DNA of 64,000 nucleotides from Eudorina sp. 2006-703-Eu-15 (Eukaryota; Chlorophyta; Chlorophyceae; Chlamydomonadales; Volvocaceae), in NCBI GenBank assembly GCA_003117195.1, contig BDSI01000014.1, positions 186,001-250,000 of the forward strand. The letters run 5' to 3'. The position numbers and the translations under genes are program-made. The notes under the pieces were generated by a model. The model was not told where the DNA came from. It saw only the letters and a list, made by a program, of their open reading frames with translations, and made no database searches. Each line of letters starts with the position of its first letter. Position 1 is the stretch's first letter. This document shows, piece after piece, positions 46,301 to 58,231 of this stretch.

Positions 46301-49300
46301 TTGTAGCCAGCGCCTCATGCGGCCCCCAGAAGCCCACAGGATCGCACCATCACCGGGCCGCGGTTGCTCCTCCTCGTGCAATGAGGAGGAGGTGCCGGCG
46401 GCGGCGCCGGAAGCAAGCGCGTCAGCAGTCACATCGTCTCGATTAGCTGCTGACTGCTGTGTGCAGCAGCTGGAAGCTGAGATCCGCTCCAGCTGAGATG
46501 CGGACCATGCCATGGCGTCATCAGCGCTTGCATCAAATCGGGCTCGTAGGGATTTCCTCCCCGTGCGAATGTGGGCAACGACGGGGGCATTGCCTGCGGC
46601 GGCCGTCGGACCTGCCTGCGGCGTTTCACCTTGCTTGCCGTCCATTGTGTTCTCACTTCCAGCGGCCAGCAGGGATTCCGCCTGGCTGACAACCCAGCTC
46701 ACGTGCTGGGTCTCCTGCTTGCGCCGACTACTGAGACCACTACTTGCGCCTTGTCCTCTGGACGAACCTACGGGAAATAGTGACAGGCAGGGCCGTTGAT
46801 CACGAAAAGCCGTTTGCGCTATGCGTTGACCTGCACGATGCGCGGCCTGTCCTATACTCGCTAGTAAACATAACTCCATTAGATACCTCCTTCCCCAGCT
46901 GCTTGTTGTGGACTGTGGTGTACGGTGCCGTACCGCATGTCATGTGCACCTCACGCACCTGCCAGCGCCTGCTGTGCAAGGCTGCTGCTGTTGGGTTCAA
47001 CCGCTCCCACAGATGGCAGCAGCAGCCCTCCCGCTTGCACCCCGTCAACGCCATCCGCGCCCATCTTCCAAGGGCGGGCCGCCGCATCAGGTTGAAATGC
47101 AGACGCCGCCGGAAGCACCGCTGATGAAGCTTCTGTCGCCACGGCCGGCGGTCGCGAAATGAAAGGGGTGCCGCAGGCGTGGGGTCTGTTCCACTCCCCA
47201 GGGAACTCGTACCATTGTGGTCCCACCATAAACACGTCACACGGCTGCGTGGGCACATGTTAGGAAGGACAGATGTTCAGGGTCAACGCACTCGGAAACG
47301 CGACCCTTCACGTTTTGTCGGTGTAACAATGTATAATATAATATGAGGCAGTGTATGGTGAGGAAGCCTCGGCTGTCGCCGTTGGCTGTCACCGATGACC
47401 CACGGGGTCCGCTGTAACATCCTTAATAATGATTCATAATGTACATATTATATGCATGTTATCACTCATGACTAATTTACAACTGCTATTTGAATAAGCA
47501 TTATTAGTAATTACGTAATCGTATTGCCGCCTGCGGCCTGCGGCCTTGCTTGCTGCTCTTCCATCTGTCCAGCTCTCATTTGCATGCTTTAAGAAAACAT
47601 GGAAAGTAGACAACAGTGAAAACCTCGGGGACATGATTGGCAGCCGAAGCCATCCCTAGCCATCTCATCAGCAGGCGCTGTGCATTCTAGTCAAAACGCT
47701 TACTGGGCACCTCTCGCGCTTGCGACATGCCAATCCCAGGCAGCAGGGCTCTGTCCTCACCGCCTCCTCCAGGCAACAGCGGCAGAGCGTGAGCCACCAC
47801 ATCAGGAGAAGGTACGGCACCACGAACAGCGACAACGCCAGCAGCGCGGGTATGAGGCTGGCGCCTTCCTGCCGCCGCGCCGCAGGACTCCGTAGCGCCA
47901 GGCAGGCGTAGAACGTGACGGCCACCACGATCAAGCCTGAGGACATACAACGGTGCCGCAAGGGACCACCGACAGATACGTACACGTGCCGTTCATCGGC
48001 TGAGTTCTTAGGGGATGAACAGTGAAAACGCCTCTGCTGGTCAGGCTTATGTCGATATGGAGGCTTCTGAATCGCGCCACCGACGTGGGACGGACAACCC
48101 CATCCTTCCCATCTGCAAACTCCCCTCCTTACAATCAAACACCTTCACAGTATGTATGAATGAACGAATGAACGTTACAGCGGACCCCAAAGGGATCAAC
48201 GGTGTAAACCAGGGCAAGCCCCAGCAGGCCCCACCGCCAAGGCAGCAAGACACCTCCACACCTCAACGCCGCAAACAAAAGCACACCGGGCCATGTATTA
48301 TTAGGATGTTACAGCGGACCCCGCGGGTCATCGGTATTGTATGGTAGTTTGCATGACGACCAAAGCCCGGCCCACCTGCCATGGACACCTCCAACCTCGG
48401 AAACTGCAGAGCGGGTGGCAGATCCGGTCCCATTGACATCTTGTAGAGCCAGATTGCCGCAAGGTGCAACAAGAGCAGTCCCACCATCAGCACTGCCGCA
48501 GTGGCCAGGGTCATGAGGAGCTCATTGGTATCCATCACAAACAGGGGCTGCTGCTGCGACGCGCCTGTCGGAGACCCGGCCAAGGACTTCCCCGCCTGGC
48601 TGCTGTCCCATCGGCTGTCGTTGAGGACCCTGCCGCTTGGGTCCACTGTTAAGACAGCGGCGGCGTTGCTGCCACCGGGGGCAGCAGCTGCACCACCAAT
48701 TACGTAGATGCTACCCCCACCGCTAAGGGTGTCAGTATTGCTGCTGTTGCTGCTGCTGCTCCTGTCTATGTTGTTGCCGGCCCCTGTGCCAGCGGTGCCG
48801 ACTTGCGATTGACTCCGAAGCCAGTCAACGAGAACCTGCTGCCCACCTGCCGGCGAGGATGCCGTACTAGGCACCACTGGTGGAGATGGCGGTTGTGAAT
48901 CGTTCGGAAATGGCGGCGACTGTGGTGGACCGATAGCTGGAGCGGCTGCTGGCGCCGGCGCGGCTGTGCTCATCGCGTCACTGCCGGTAAAGCTGGTGCC
49001 CGTGGCATTGTCACCGGATTGCAGCAGGCCCAGCACACCGCCGGGGACTGGGACCTCTCTCGTGCTGCTGAACACGGAATCTATGACGGGCAGATTGCCC
49101 TGGATGCTCATGACCGACCAGCGCATGAAACGGGCGAGTCGTCGGTACGACAGGCTGACACCCGGGGAGGCCAGGTTAGCTGACATGGCCAGAAGCTGCG
49201 GGGAGAAAACAATCAAGCAGGCGGAAGAGTAAGCGACAGCTGATCAAGAAGTAAAGCAGTACGGAGGGCGGGCATGACGCGTTTGAAGGGACAGCGAAAT

Positions 49301-52300
49301 CTAAGGTGGATAGTTTGCAGAGTGGAACGGAAGGGAATTGCAGCAAACCTGCGGTTGATCTTACAACAATCCGACTGACTGTGGCTAGAGCTGATCACAT
49401 GCGGCTGCGCACCTGGATTTGAAACGCGGCTTGTAACAGGGATGCCCGCGCTGAGAAGGACGAGGTGAAAGAGGCGGCCCCGGATGCCACACTGGCCCCC
49501 GCCACGACGCCACCGGTAATTACTGCGGCTGTTCCGGCGATTTGCTCGGTTTTTGTTGCGGGGACCGACGACTGCAAGGTTGATGTCACTTGGTTCTCCA
49601 AGATAAGAGGCCTGTGGCCCAGCTTACAGGGACGGGTGCCGATAATCACGGGGTCCATGGTTGTGACGTTATTATCATTAATGTATCATAATATTATTGT
49701 AATAATATAATATAAAATACATCTGCTCCACTATTATATATAACAATAATAATTTGTTATTGTGTCTATTATTTTATATTTTATATTGCATTGCTACCAC
49801 CGGATGTCATTATAGTTATTATCATCATATATATTAATATTATACACTGTATTAGCAGCACTATCACTGGCAGTGGCTGTCGCCGATGGCCCGCGCGGTC
49901 CGCTGTAACATCCTTAATAATAACTATCAATGTCTTTGTTTTTTGTTATTATTAATAATATCAGATTATCAGTAATAATATTGGCTATGTTATTTGAATG
50001 TATGATCGTTACAGCGGATATTTCATTCCGCGTGCGTGTGAGCTCAAGCACCTCCCTATTTTATTCCTTGCTTCACGATGTCTTCTGCCGGCTAAGGAGC
50101 TTCGAACCACCGAGCTTCTAGATGGCCGGGCTCGCCCACCTGATGTTTGTGTTTCCTGCAAGGTCCGCCACGCCGCCCTCCGACATGGTAACCGTCACCT
50201 GGCTGCGTCCCGTTGAGCGCAGTACCGCCACGCAGGACAGAATGTACGGCATGCCGTACGAGGAAGCTGCGCCAGCGATGGAATAGTGGATGCCGCTGTC
50301 GGCGCTAGTCGACATGTTCTTGCCCTGCTGGCTGATGGGTGGCGGGAAGGTCGCCGGCGGTACGGAAACCAACGGTTCTAACGGTGGTGGCGCGGGCTCT
50401 GTTGTGCCTGCTGCTGCAAGCACCTCAGCAGTCGAAAGCGCCGGTGCCAGCGCTGCGGCCGACGCTTCCAAAGACTCGTAGCACTTGGCGCCGACCAGGG
50501 TGGTACTGCCGTTGAACTGCATCACCTCTGCCAGGTCAAACTGCCGTACAGGCTCAGAGGCGTTGACCTGGACGAGCAGGTACCGCAGCACTTCCGCTCC
50601 GGCACCATCATTGGTGCTGATTCTGCTGGCGAGACCGCCGCCGGGGGTGGTGACCGACTCGTTGGACTGCAGCAGCATGCCGGACAGCCGCGGAGGCTCA
50701 TAATCGACCGCCACCCAGCGGTACCAGGAGTGGGCCCCAACCTGCGGGCGGGTGCACCACCGCACCAGGCCAAACAGGGATAACTGTTGAAGTCGTGAAT
50801 GGCAAGCGAGCTTGGTTAAGGGAGGCGAGCGGTAAGCGAGTGTGGTATCGATTTCTCAAGCGGCACAAAATAACCTATAGGGTCGATGGCTGCTGTAGCG
50901 ACTCAAATGATAATTCGCCACGTGGTCCCTGGTCGCAACAGTGCCACGAAACACCGGGCTTACATCACGCGCACACACAGTAGATATATACCAGAATATT
51001 TCTGCCACATCCATACCTCAGAGGTTTATTATCCAAGGCGTTCGGAGTTGCAACAGCCAAATTCGTGCTCAGGCTGTTGCGCGTCAGAATGAATCGAGGA
51101 ATTCGGCATCCGCCGTACCTGGATCCGGAACAGGTAGTCTCCAGTGGATCCGGGATTCATTTGCCAGGCCGCGCCCAGGGTCGCCTCCGGCGGCGCGGCG
51201 GAGCCGCCTGTGTAACTGCTGTCACCTTCGCCGCTGACCGAGAGATTAGATGTGCGCCACTTGAAGTCTGCGACGTCGACCGCCTGACGGGCAGGAGGAC
51301 ACCACCACGGAGGCAGGCAGCAGGGTGGAGGTCCACATCGTCGTGCAACCAAGAAAGCTGCGAGAAAAGAGACAGCGACGGCGCCTTCGTAGCCTGCCTC
51401 CACAGCCCTGCAACCCGTGCTTACGATCTCCACAGCCGTAGGCCAACTTCAGCCAGCCCAAAGCAATCGGCGGGTTCGGGCATTGTGAGCGGTTGCCTGC
51501 CGCTATCCCCTTAAAGCCCCAAGAGCATCGATGCCGCCGGGGCACGCAACCCGTGCAGCGGGCATGCAGCGAGCCCGTGAGCGGGTAGGGCCTATCGGGT
51601 AGGGCCTATCGGGTAGGGCCTATCGGGTAGGGCCTATCGGGTAGGGCCTATCGGGTAGGGCCCATCGGGTAGGGCCCATCGGGTAGGGCCCATCGGGTAG
51701 GGCCTACCCCGTGCACGCGTGTGCGCTGGCACAGCTGTCGGTGGAGCCGGAGGCTGATCAAGCTCCATATGTGTGTGCGCACCTACCTGCAGCAGCGACC
51801 CCGCCGAAGTCGAACCCCCATCGTCACCATATCGGCGGGCCTCTCCCTCCACCAGGGCTCGCAGGCTGTCAATACTGCTGCCCTCTGCCGCGGCCCGCTG
51901 CTGGCTGTAGGCGTACGACGCTCCACGGGCGAGCGCGGTGAAAGACACGTTGCAGCCACAGGTACCGCAGTACGGGAAGGTCGTGTACGGCACGGCAAGA
52001 GCGATTAAGAAGGGACCGCGGGTGACGGCGGGCAGGGTGAAGCTAACGAGTGCGGGCGCAAGGGAACAGTCGACGGGTGGTGGCGGGGGGACGGGCGGCG
52101 GGGCGTGGCCGGGTGGTTTCGGAGCAGGCGTGGAAGATGGTGGTTCCGGAGAGAGTAAGAGTGCAGATGCGGCGAGCTCTGAGGTTGGAGGTGAGACTAG
52201 GTAGTGCGGGGGCGTGCTGTGTGGTGCAAGGGCCGGCAGATCCGCGACAGGTAGCGAGGCTGTCGGGGGCGCCAGGAGGTCGGAGGTGTGACTGGGTTCG

Positions 52301-54183
52301 CGTTCGTTGGTTAATGCAGGAGATGGCGATGGTGGAGGTAGCGGGACCGGGCTTGAAGGAGCTGATGGTGGAGGCGGGCTTGGAGGGGTTGATGGCGGAG
52401 GCGGGCTTGGAGGGGGTGATGGCGGAGGCGGCGGAGGCGGGCTTGGAGGGGGTGATGGTGGAGGCGGCGGAAGCGGGCTTGGAGGGGGTGATGGAGGCGG
52501 CGGAGGCGGGCTTGGAGGGGGTGATGGTGGAAGTGGCAGAGGTGGGCTAGGAGGCGGCGATGGCGTAGGCGGCGGAGGCGGGCTAGGAGGGGGTGATGGC
52601 AGAGGCGGCGAAGGCGGGCTTGGAAGAGGTGATGGAGGAGGCGGCGGAGGTGGGCTAGGAGGGGGTGATGGCGGAGGCGGCGGAGGCGGGCTTGGAGGGG
52701 GTGATGGCGGAGGCGGCGGAGGTGGGCTAGGAGGGGGCGACGGTGGTAGCGGCGGCGGTGGGCTAGGAGGGGGCGATGGCGCAAGCGGCTGAGGCGGGCT
52801 AGGAGGGGGTGATGACGGAGGCTGCGGAGGTGGGCTTGGAGGGGGCGACGGTGGTAGCGGCGGAGGTGGGCTAGGAGGGGGCGATGGCGCAAGCGGCTGA
52901 GGCGGGCTAGGAGGGGGTGATGACGGAGGCTGCGGAGGTGGGCTTGGAGGGGGCGACGGTGGTAGCGGCGGAGGCGGGCTAGGAGGGGGTGATGGCGGAG
53001 GCTGCGGAGGCCGGTTTGGCGGGAATGATGGCGGAAACGGCGGACGCAGAAACAGATTAAATTGAAATGGAACCGGCGGAGGTGGGCTCGGGGGGGATGA
53101 TGGCGGAGGCGGCGAAGGCGGGCTTGGAGGGGGTGATGGCGGAGGCGGCTGAGGTGGGCTAGGAGGGGGTGATGGCGGAGGCGGCGGAGGCGGGCTTGGA
53201 GGGGGCGATGGTGGAGGCGGCCGAGGCAGGCTTGGAGAAGGTGATGGCGGACGCGGCGGAGGCGGGCTTGGAGGGGGCGACGGTGGTAGCGGCGGAGGTG
53301 GGCTAGGAGGGGGCGATGGCGGAAGCGGCTGAGGCGGGCTAGGAGGGGGTGATGACGGAGGCTGCGGAGGCCGGTTTGGCGGGAATGATGGCGGAAACGG
53401 CGGTCGCAGAAACAGATTAAATTGAAATGGAACCGGCGGAGGTGGGCTAGGGGGGGATGATGGTGGATGCGGCGGAGGCGGGCTTGGAGGGGGCGATGGT
53501 GGATGCGGCCGAGGCAGGCTTGGAGAAGGTGATGGCGGGGGTGGCGGAGGTGGGCTAGGAGGGGGCGACGGTGGCAGCGGCGGAGGTGGGCTTGGGGGCT
53601 CCGATGGCAGAGGCGGCTGAGACGATTCAGGGCTATCTCCTGCTGACTGCGACACCATGCTCGGTGAGGGCGGTACTGGAGGCAAAGGAGGCGGCGTCAT
53701 GGGCTCTGGATCGGCTGGCTGCACCTCCAGACTCGGTGCTTCTGGCGTGGACGGCAGCGATGGGCTAGGGTAGATTGGTGGGGATGCTGGCGCTTGCGGG
53801 GACGTGGGCGGCCCGTTTATTGCGTTTGGCATCATAGGAGCTTCGAGCGTGTCGCCCAGGGCAGGCGGCGGCGGAGCATTGCCAGTCGACGGCAACCCGC
53901 CAACGGGGTCGGAGTAGTCAGGAAGGAGGCCCACAGTAACTCGCGAAACTGGGGGGCTTACGAGTAACCGGGTGGATACTCTGCTCACAGGGGGGGGCGG
54001 CCCGGGCAAGCTTTCGACGAAGTTGTCGTAGTACGTGAAACCGTACGGGTCTTCGACGCACTTGATGAGCCGAGCTGCCTCGAGGAAGCACCACACCGTT
54101 ACCAGCAGTCGGATGTCACAGCGACGATGTGGAAGTTTCCTTGCGTTGAGGTATCCCAGGGTACAAGTTGCGCGTTCGGACAT
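40367..54183 (-). CDS. Giant Hyp-rod polytopic membrane protein, copy 2 (intact)
   Basis: Thirteen exons: 54183-51787, 51283-51119, 50741-50140, 49611-49413, 49195-48376, 47936-47761, 47244-46959, 46767-44743, 44480-44215, 43910-42827, 41757-41636, 41313-40989, 40680-40367. Phases all agree, giving 2,926 residues. I chose the ATG at 54,183 because it aligns with the paralogue's; an in-frame ATG exists at 54,195. Layout: signal peptide (DIRLLVTVWCFLEAARL), ~600-residue Pro-rich rod with two VPFQFNLFLRPPFPPSFPPN blocks, Cys module, Bap-like Ig domain, helix IAGTAAVITGGVVAGASVAS, Pro/Ser-rich loop, helices near 48,400, 47,900 and 47,800, a ~1,260-residue low-complexity loop, then helices near 41,290, 41,170, 41,080 and 40,650. 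The rod should be hydroxyproline-rich and lie in the extracellular matrix. The C-terminal half suggests a TRP-like channel or transporter fold, but this is not proven. It differs from copy 1 by a 51-codon deletion near 48,880 and lacks the intron at 25,588-25,269. Confidence 0.82.
44600..44740. repeat. CACTGCACGG-type tandem array, copy 2
   Basis: This is the same degenerate repeat as at 24,590-24,715, just after the donor of exon 46767-44743. Unit order and number differ, so the array has evolved since the duplication. Confidence 0.7.
47349..47427 (-). repeat. Dispersed short element, inverted copy
   Basis: This is the reverse complement of the 29,906 element over nearly its full length, with a few mismatches. 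It is followed by CTTAATAAT on the plus strand. Confidence 0.75.
48160..48335 (+). repeat. Two more dispersed-element copies
   Basis: One copy at about 48,163-48,215 (GAACGTTACAGCGGACCCCA, then AAGGGATCAACGGTGTA) resembles 19,286-19,330. A second at about 48,298-48,335 (TTAGGATGTTACAGCGGACC, then CCGCGGGTCATCGGT) resembles 29,906. They define two subfamilies side by side in an intron of the 54,183 gene. Confidence 0.7.
49876..49925 (-). repeat. Dispersed-element copy
   Basis: GTCGCCGATGGCCCGCGC followed by GGTCCGCTGTAACATCCTTA is the inverted form of the same element, in the AT-rich third intron of the 54,183 gene. Confidence 0.65.
50140..50741 (-). other. Bap-like Ig domain exon, copy 2
   Basis: It encodes VNASEPVRQFDLAEVMQF and QVTVTMSEGGVADLAGNTN, the counterpart of 31,186-31,745. 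The two copies differ by short indels in Ser/Gly/Pro-rich loops. Confidence 0.65.
51576..51712. repeat. 14-bp minisatellite in intron 1 of copy 2
   Basis: About nine units of GGGTAGGGCCTATC (later units GGGCCCATC) lie in the intron between exons 54183-51787 and 51283-51119. The equivalent intron of copy 1 lacks it. Confidence 0.85.
51787..54120 (-). other. Pro-rich (Hyp) rod and Cys module, copy 2
   Basis: Exon 1 encodes a rod of SPPPSPPPP units typical of volvocine hydroxyproline-rich wall glycoproteins. Two identical blocks (VPFQFNLFLRPPFPPSFPPN) near 53,030 and 53,400 show that the rod grew by internal duplication. The rod ends at about 52,080, where the Cys module (CSLAPALVSFTLPAV, YCGTCGCNVSF) begins. 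All frames here are open because of the repetitive GGNGGN pattern. Confidence 0.85.
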
Positions 54184-55474
54184 GGATACGTGCACTTCTG
54201 ACTGCTGCCTTGTGGCTAATGACGAGTAGCACAGTAAGTATCTGACCTAAATATGCACCTGATGCTGATAGGGGTCGAAGCAGGTCCGCTGTGAGCCCTG
54301 ACGTAAGCCTGCTTGGTCCTCCTTCGACGCGGACGATGTGCGGCAGCGACTGACGAGAATCCTTCAAAGCTGTAATTTAAAAACCTTGGATTAATTTAAT
54401 AATAGAGGGTTTGTGCATAATATTGCTGCAGCAATCTCGCCCCTCTCGTCTCAACTACTGACTGAGTCGGTGCACGCGCCGTGCCTCAACCCCTACATCC
54501 CGGACGGGTTTTCCTATCGCATGACGTGGATATTTCAATTGTCATAAGAAACTTCTGGATAACCGGCTCCAGACGACATGCGTTTTTTTCAGGTGACATC
54601 AAGGTCGAAGTGCTGTGACACAACGCGACAGCTACAATAATGCATTTGGTAAAGAGGACAAATTGAAAGTCGTGGCATTAGCTTTCCTGTGGTGATTCTT
54701 TTACCAATCTCCAAGTGTCTCTTCGACGGTCCTAACTGCAATAACGACCTTTAGGAAACGCAGCCATGTAAGCGCGGACACAAGCCGTTTCTGCTAGCAT
54801 AAATCGTCAAGCTCACAAAATTTGATGCACCTGTAGTTCTGTCATCGCAGCAACGTTTTAGAGGACAATCTTTGTGCGCGTGTTGTGGCATCCTCTACGC
54901 AATGACATACGGGTACGTATGCGCACATCCCTCTCCACGCGTCTCCCCAGCTACATGATTGTTTCAGGGCTTTTACCATCATAGTGCATCAAAAGATTGC
55001 TTGCAAGTTTTGACCCTATCCGCCTGACATGCACCACAAAAACAGAATTCACGTCGCAAGTAAAGTCACAGCAATATAGCAGCGGAACTTATGCCCTTGA
55101 AACCGCACCCAAATTCCAGGGACCAGGGAAGGGATGCACACGCGTACGAACCAAAGCACGGAGAGGACCCGGCGCCTGCTCGGGCAACTCGGGGCACATA
55201 CGCACATGCCTGCCTGCCTGCCTGCCTAAAGAACATACATACAGACACACACTCGCACGGCTGGTTTTGGTTGGGCGGTTCTCCTCGCCACACGCACACA
55301 GGCACCCCTGCACTGACACCCCTGCACAGGCGACCCTCGCCAGCGTCAGGCTCGGATCGACATGTAACACAATCCCGCCACTTTGCCTGTTTACCCACCC
55401 TTACCCCCACATATGTTCCATCACATCTGGTGGATTCCCTACTGAACACACTGCGCGCGAAAGCACGTCACGGC
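54184..55474. other. Intergenic region between the giant gene and the Nudix gene
   Basis: It holds the promoter of the minus-strand gene at 54,183 and the 3' flank of the Nudix gene. Beyond the conserved block at 54,471-54,788 I see no gene. Plus-strand open frames from 54,997 onwards overlap the Nudix terminal exon and look like shadows. Confidence 0.5.
54471..54788 (-). promoter_or_regulatory. Conserved upstream block, copy 2
   Basis: This is the counterpart of 39,757-40,084, about 290 bp upstream of the ATG at 54,183. The stretch from CCCCTACATCCCGGACGGGT through ACGACATGCG is the best conserved part. Similarity then weakens and returns near CTTCGACGGTC and AACTGCAA. Confidence 0.5.
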
Positions 55475-58162
55475 CTAGTTCGCCACCGTCGCCGCCTCCA
55501 ACGCCGCCTCCCCCTCCAACGCTGTCTCCTCCGCAGCAGCAGCCGCACCCGCCGCCGCCTCGCCGGCCCCTGCCGCCCGCCCCGCCCCGCTCCCCGGTCC
55601 CCGTTCCGCAGCTGTGCTCGCGCTGGGCCGCACGCGCAGCGCCGAGCCGTCCCAGAAGAAGGCGCTGTAGTGATGTCCCCCCGCACACCGCACCTGAGGG
55701 AGGGAGGGAAGGAGGGTGCAGGGCGCAGGGCGCAGGGTGTCTAAGGTGTAGGGTGTCTAAGGTGTTGCGTGTATAGGATGTAGGGTGCAAAGCATAGGGT
55801 GTGGGGTATGCGTTACAGGCTATTGGTAGGCAGGAAGCGGAAGACATCGATGCGGGGAGGGCGGCACAGAGGAGGCGCGGACCCGGCGGATCCACCACGA
55901 TGGGCAACCGCTGCCGGCCGCGCCCTGTGACGTCGGGGCATGTGATAGGGTGGCATGGCGCGGTTTGGCAAGGGAGCGCCGCGGGTGTGAACGTGTTAGC
56001 ATGAGTTGCGGTCGCTTCCCCGCTTCTTGTACCCTCCCCATACCCTCCCGCGCCGGTCAGTGCTCCACCCCGCCCCGCACCTGGAACGAGGGCTCCCTGC
56101 CCAGAGCCAGACGCGCCGCGTCGATGCAGATGGTGGCGGTCAGGCCCCAGACGTCGTACTCCTGCGCAAGGCGGCCCAGTCCGGTCGAGGGAGGGTCACG
56201 GGGCGAGGAGGCAGGTGGGGGGGGCAGGAGGCGAGGGGCAGGTGCGGGGGTGCAGGAGGCAACCCAGTACTGGACGCAGCACAGTCGCGGGCCGCGCCCT
56301 GGAGGGAGAACCGCGTGACCCATGGGTCCGAGGGCCCAAGACGTCACTGAATCACTAAATCACCGCCCCCGCATATAGCAGCGCAACCGAGAAGCAGTGT
56401 ACCGCATAGCACAGCACAGCACAGCATAGCGCGTGGAACACGGTACTTGTGCGCAGTGAAAGATGTGCGGAAATGAGCCCGCGCAGCAGAGATCACGAGA
56501 GGACATGTCAGACTGGACGCTCAACGGTATCTCCGATCCTACGTCCAGTACTTCGCCGTGCCATGCCGTGCCGTGCCATGCCGTGCCGTGCCATGCCGTG
56601 CCGTGCCGTGCCATGCCATGCCATTCTTGCCAAGCGCAGCGTGGCCAGTCACACGCAGGTGCCGGTTTGCGTCGCAACGACGACACGGAACTACCACCGC
56701 CACGGAGGCCAGGGCCTTGACCTCAAGTTCCATACAATCTGCGACCGTACCATGCCGTACTCGTGCTGTGCTGTGCGCCGTACCTCCACTCTCCCTGGTG
56801 CGCTGTCCGCCATCCCACTCACCCCGTACTGGAACGAGTGTATCCGGTACTCGTGCTGCCCCCAACGGATGTCCCTGGAGCTGTGCTCCACGCCCTCGTA
56901 CGCAACGTCCTCGCCCACGGCCACACCCCTCGCCGCCTCGCCGCTGGAACCCACCGCCTCCCCGCTGCTGTTGCTCCCGGTCCCCGCCCCAGCCGCCGCC
57001 GCCAGCCAGCTCAGCGCCGCTGGCCGCGCCGCCGCCGCCGCGGCGGCTGCTGTCCGCTGACGCACGCGGCGTTCAGTCCCTCTGCCACTGCTGCTCCTGC
57101 TGCCGCCGCCGCTGCCGCTGCTGTCCAAAGCGGTGGCGCCGCGCCCGCCCTCGGCGGCTGCACTGACATCCCCGTCGGCCCCACCGACGACCCGTGGGTC
57201 CGTGAACTGCCCCAGGAAGACCGCCAGCGGCACCGTGAAGGCCGCCGCCACCTCATTGGGGTTGGGGCGGGGCACCAGGTCGGGCGGCAGCAGCGCCACC
57301 ACCGGGGTGACGCTCAGGTGGTGTTTGGACAGCACGGGCGGCAGCCGGCACAGCACGCGGATGCGGCTCGGCTCCAGGCCCAGCTACGGGGCCGGGGGCC
57401 GGGGGGCAGGCAGGAGAGGCGGATGGGGGAATATAGGAAATTGGTAGACATATTGACGGATAGGGGATATAGGAAATTGGCGGATGGGGGAAGAGAAGCG
57501 ACACGGCGGCACACACGGAAGGCACAAGGAGGCGCGCAGAGGGGGCTGTTGACGGCGGTTGGCGGTCCGGGAGCGGGTTGTTGCAGGCCCCCAAAAGGGA
57601 AGAAACCCCGCCCCAGGGCCCCAGCCGATGCAGCTGATGCAGCCGAGCAGGCAGACGATACAGACGAGGCAGACAGGCAGGCAGTCAGGTGATCAAGTCT
57701 TTCGGGAACAGGTACGGCGGCTCAGGTACCGTACTCGGCCTGCTGGGGTCGCTCGCTCCGGGGCAGGCCGCCCCTCCCGCAGCGGGACCCCGCCCCCTGC
57801 CCCCCCACACACACACACAGTTATATCCCACGTAGCTTATGTTTCCCTGCTTTACTTCTTTTCCTTTGCCATTACTTACATTCCGCTTCCTTGTTCTCGC
57901 CTCGCATGCGCTCCATCGTCAACGTCACTACCCCGTACCTCGCTACGACGTTCTTCCCCATATATTAAAGGTAATATTTCCGTTCCGTCCGTCCGTTTTC
58001 GATAGTGTGCTGTTGCCACGCCCGTGCTTGCGCTGCGCCCTGGTGGTGGCGCGGTCGTATTGCTTGCCTGCCATATTTGTCTCGTGGTAATGTCACCGGT
58101 AAGTAAATCGCAGGTTTTGGTAAGTATCCTGACCTGGGCGGTTATGGGTGGGCTTCTTGTTA

Positions 58163-58231
<69 letters not shown>

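Larger units (their letters stand above)
40180..54790. repeat. Tandem segmental duplication, right arm
   Basis: This is the second arm, about 14.6 kb against about 20.4 kb for the left. The two arms are in direct orientation and almost adjacent, separated by less than about 100 bp near 40,090-40,180. Confidence 0.85.

Noticed and set aside
56449..57692. Plus-strand open frames in the Nudix locus
   Set aside because: They are antisense to GC-rich Nudix exons with recognisable protein motifs on the minus strand.
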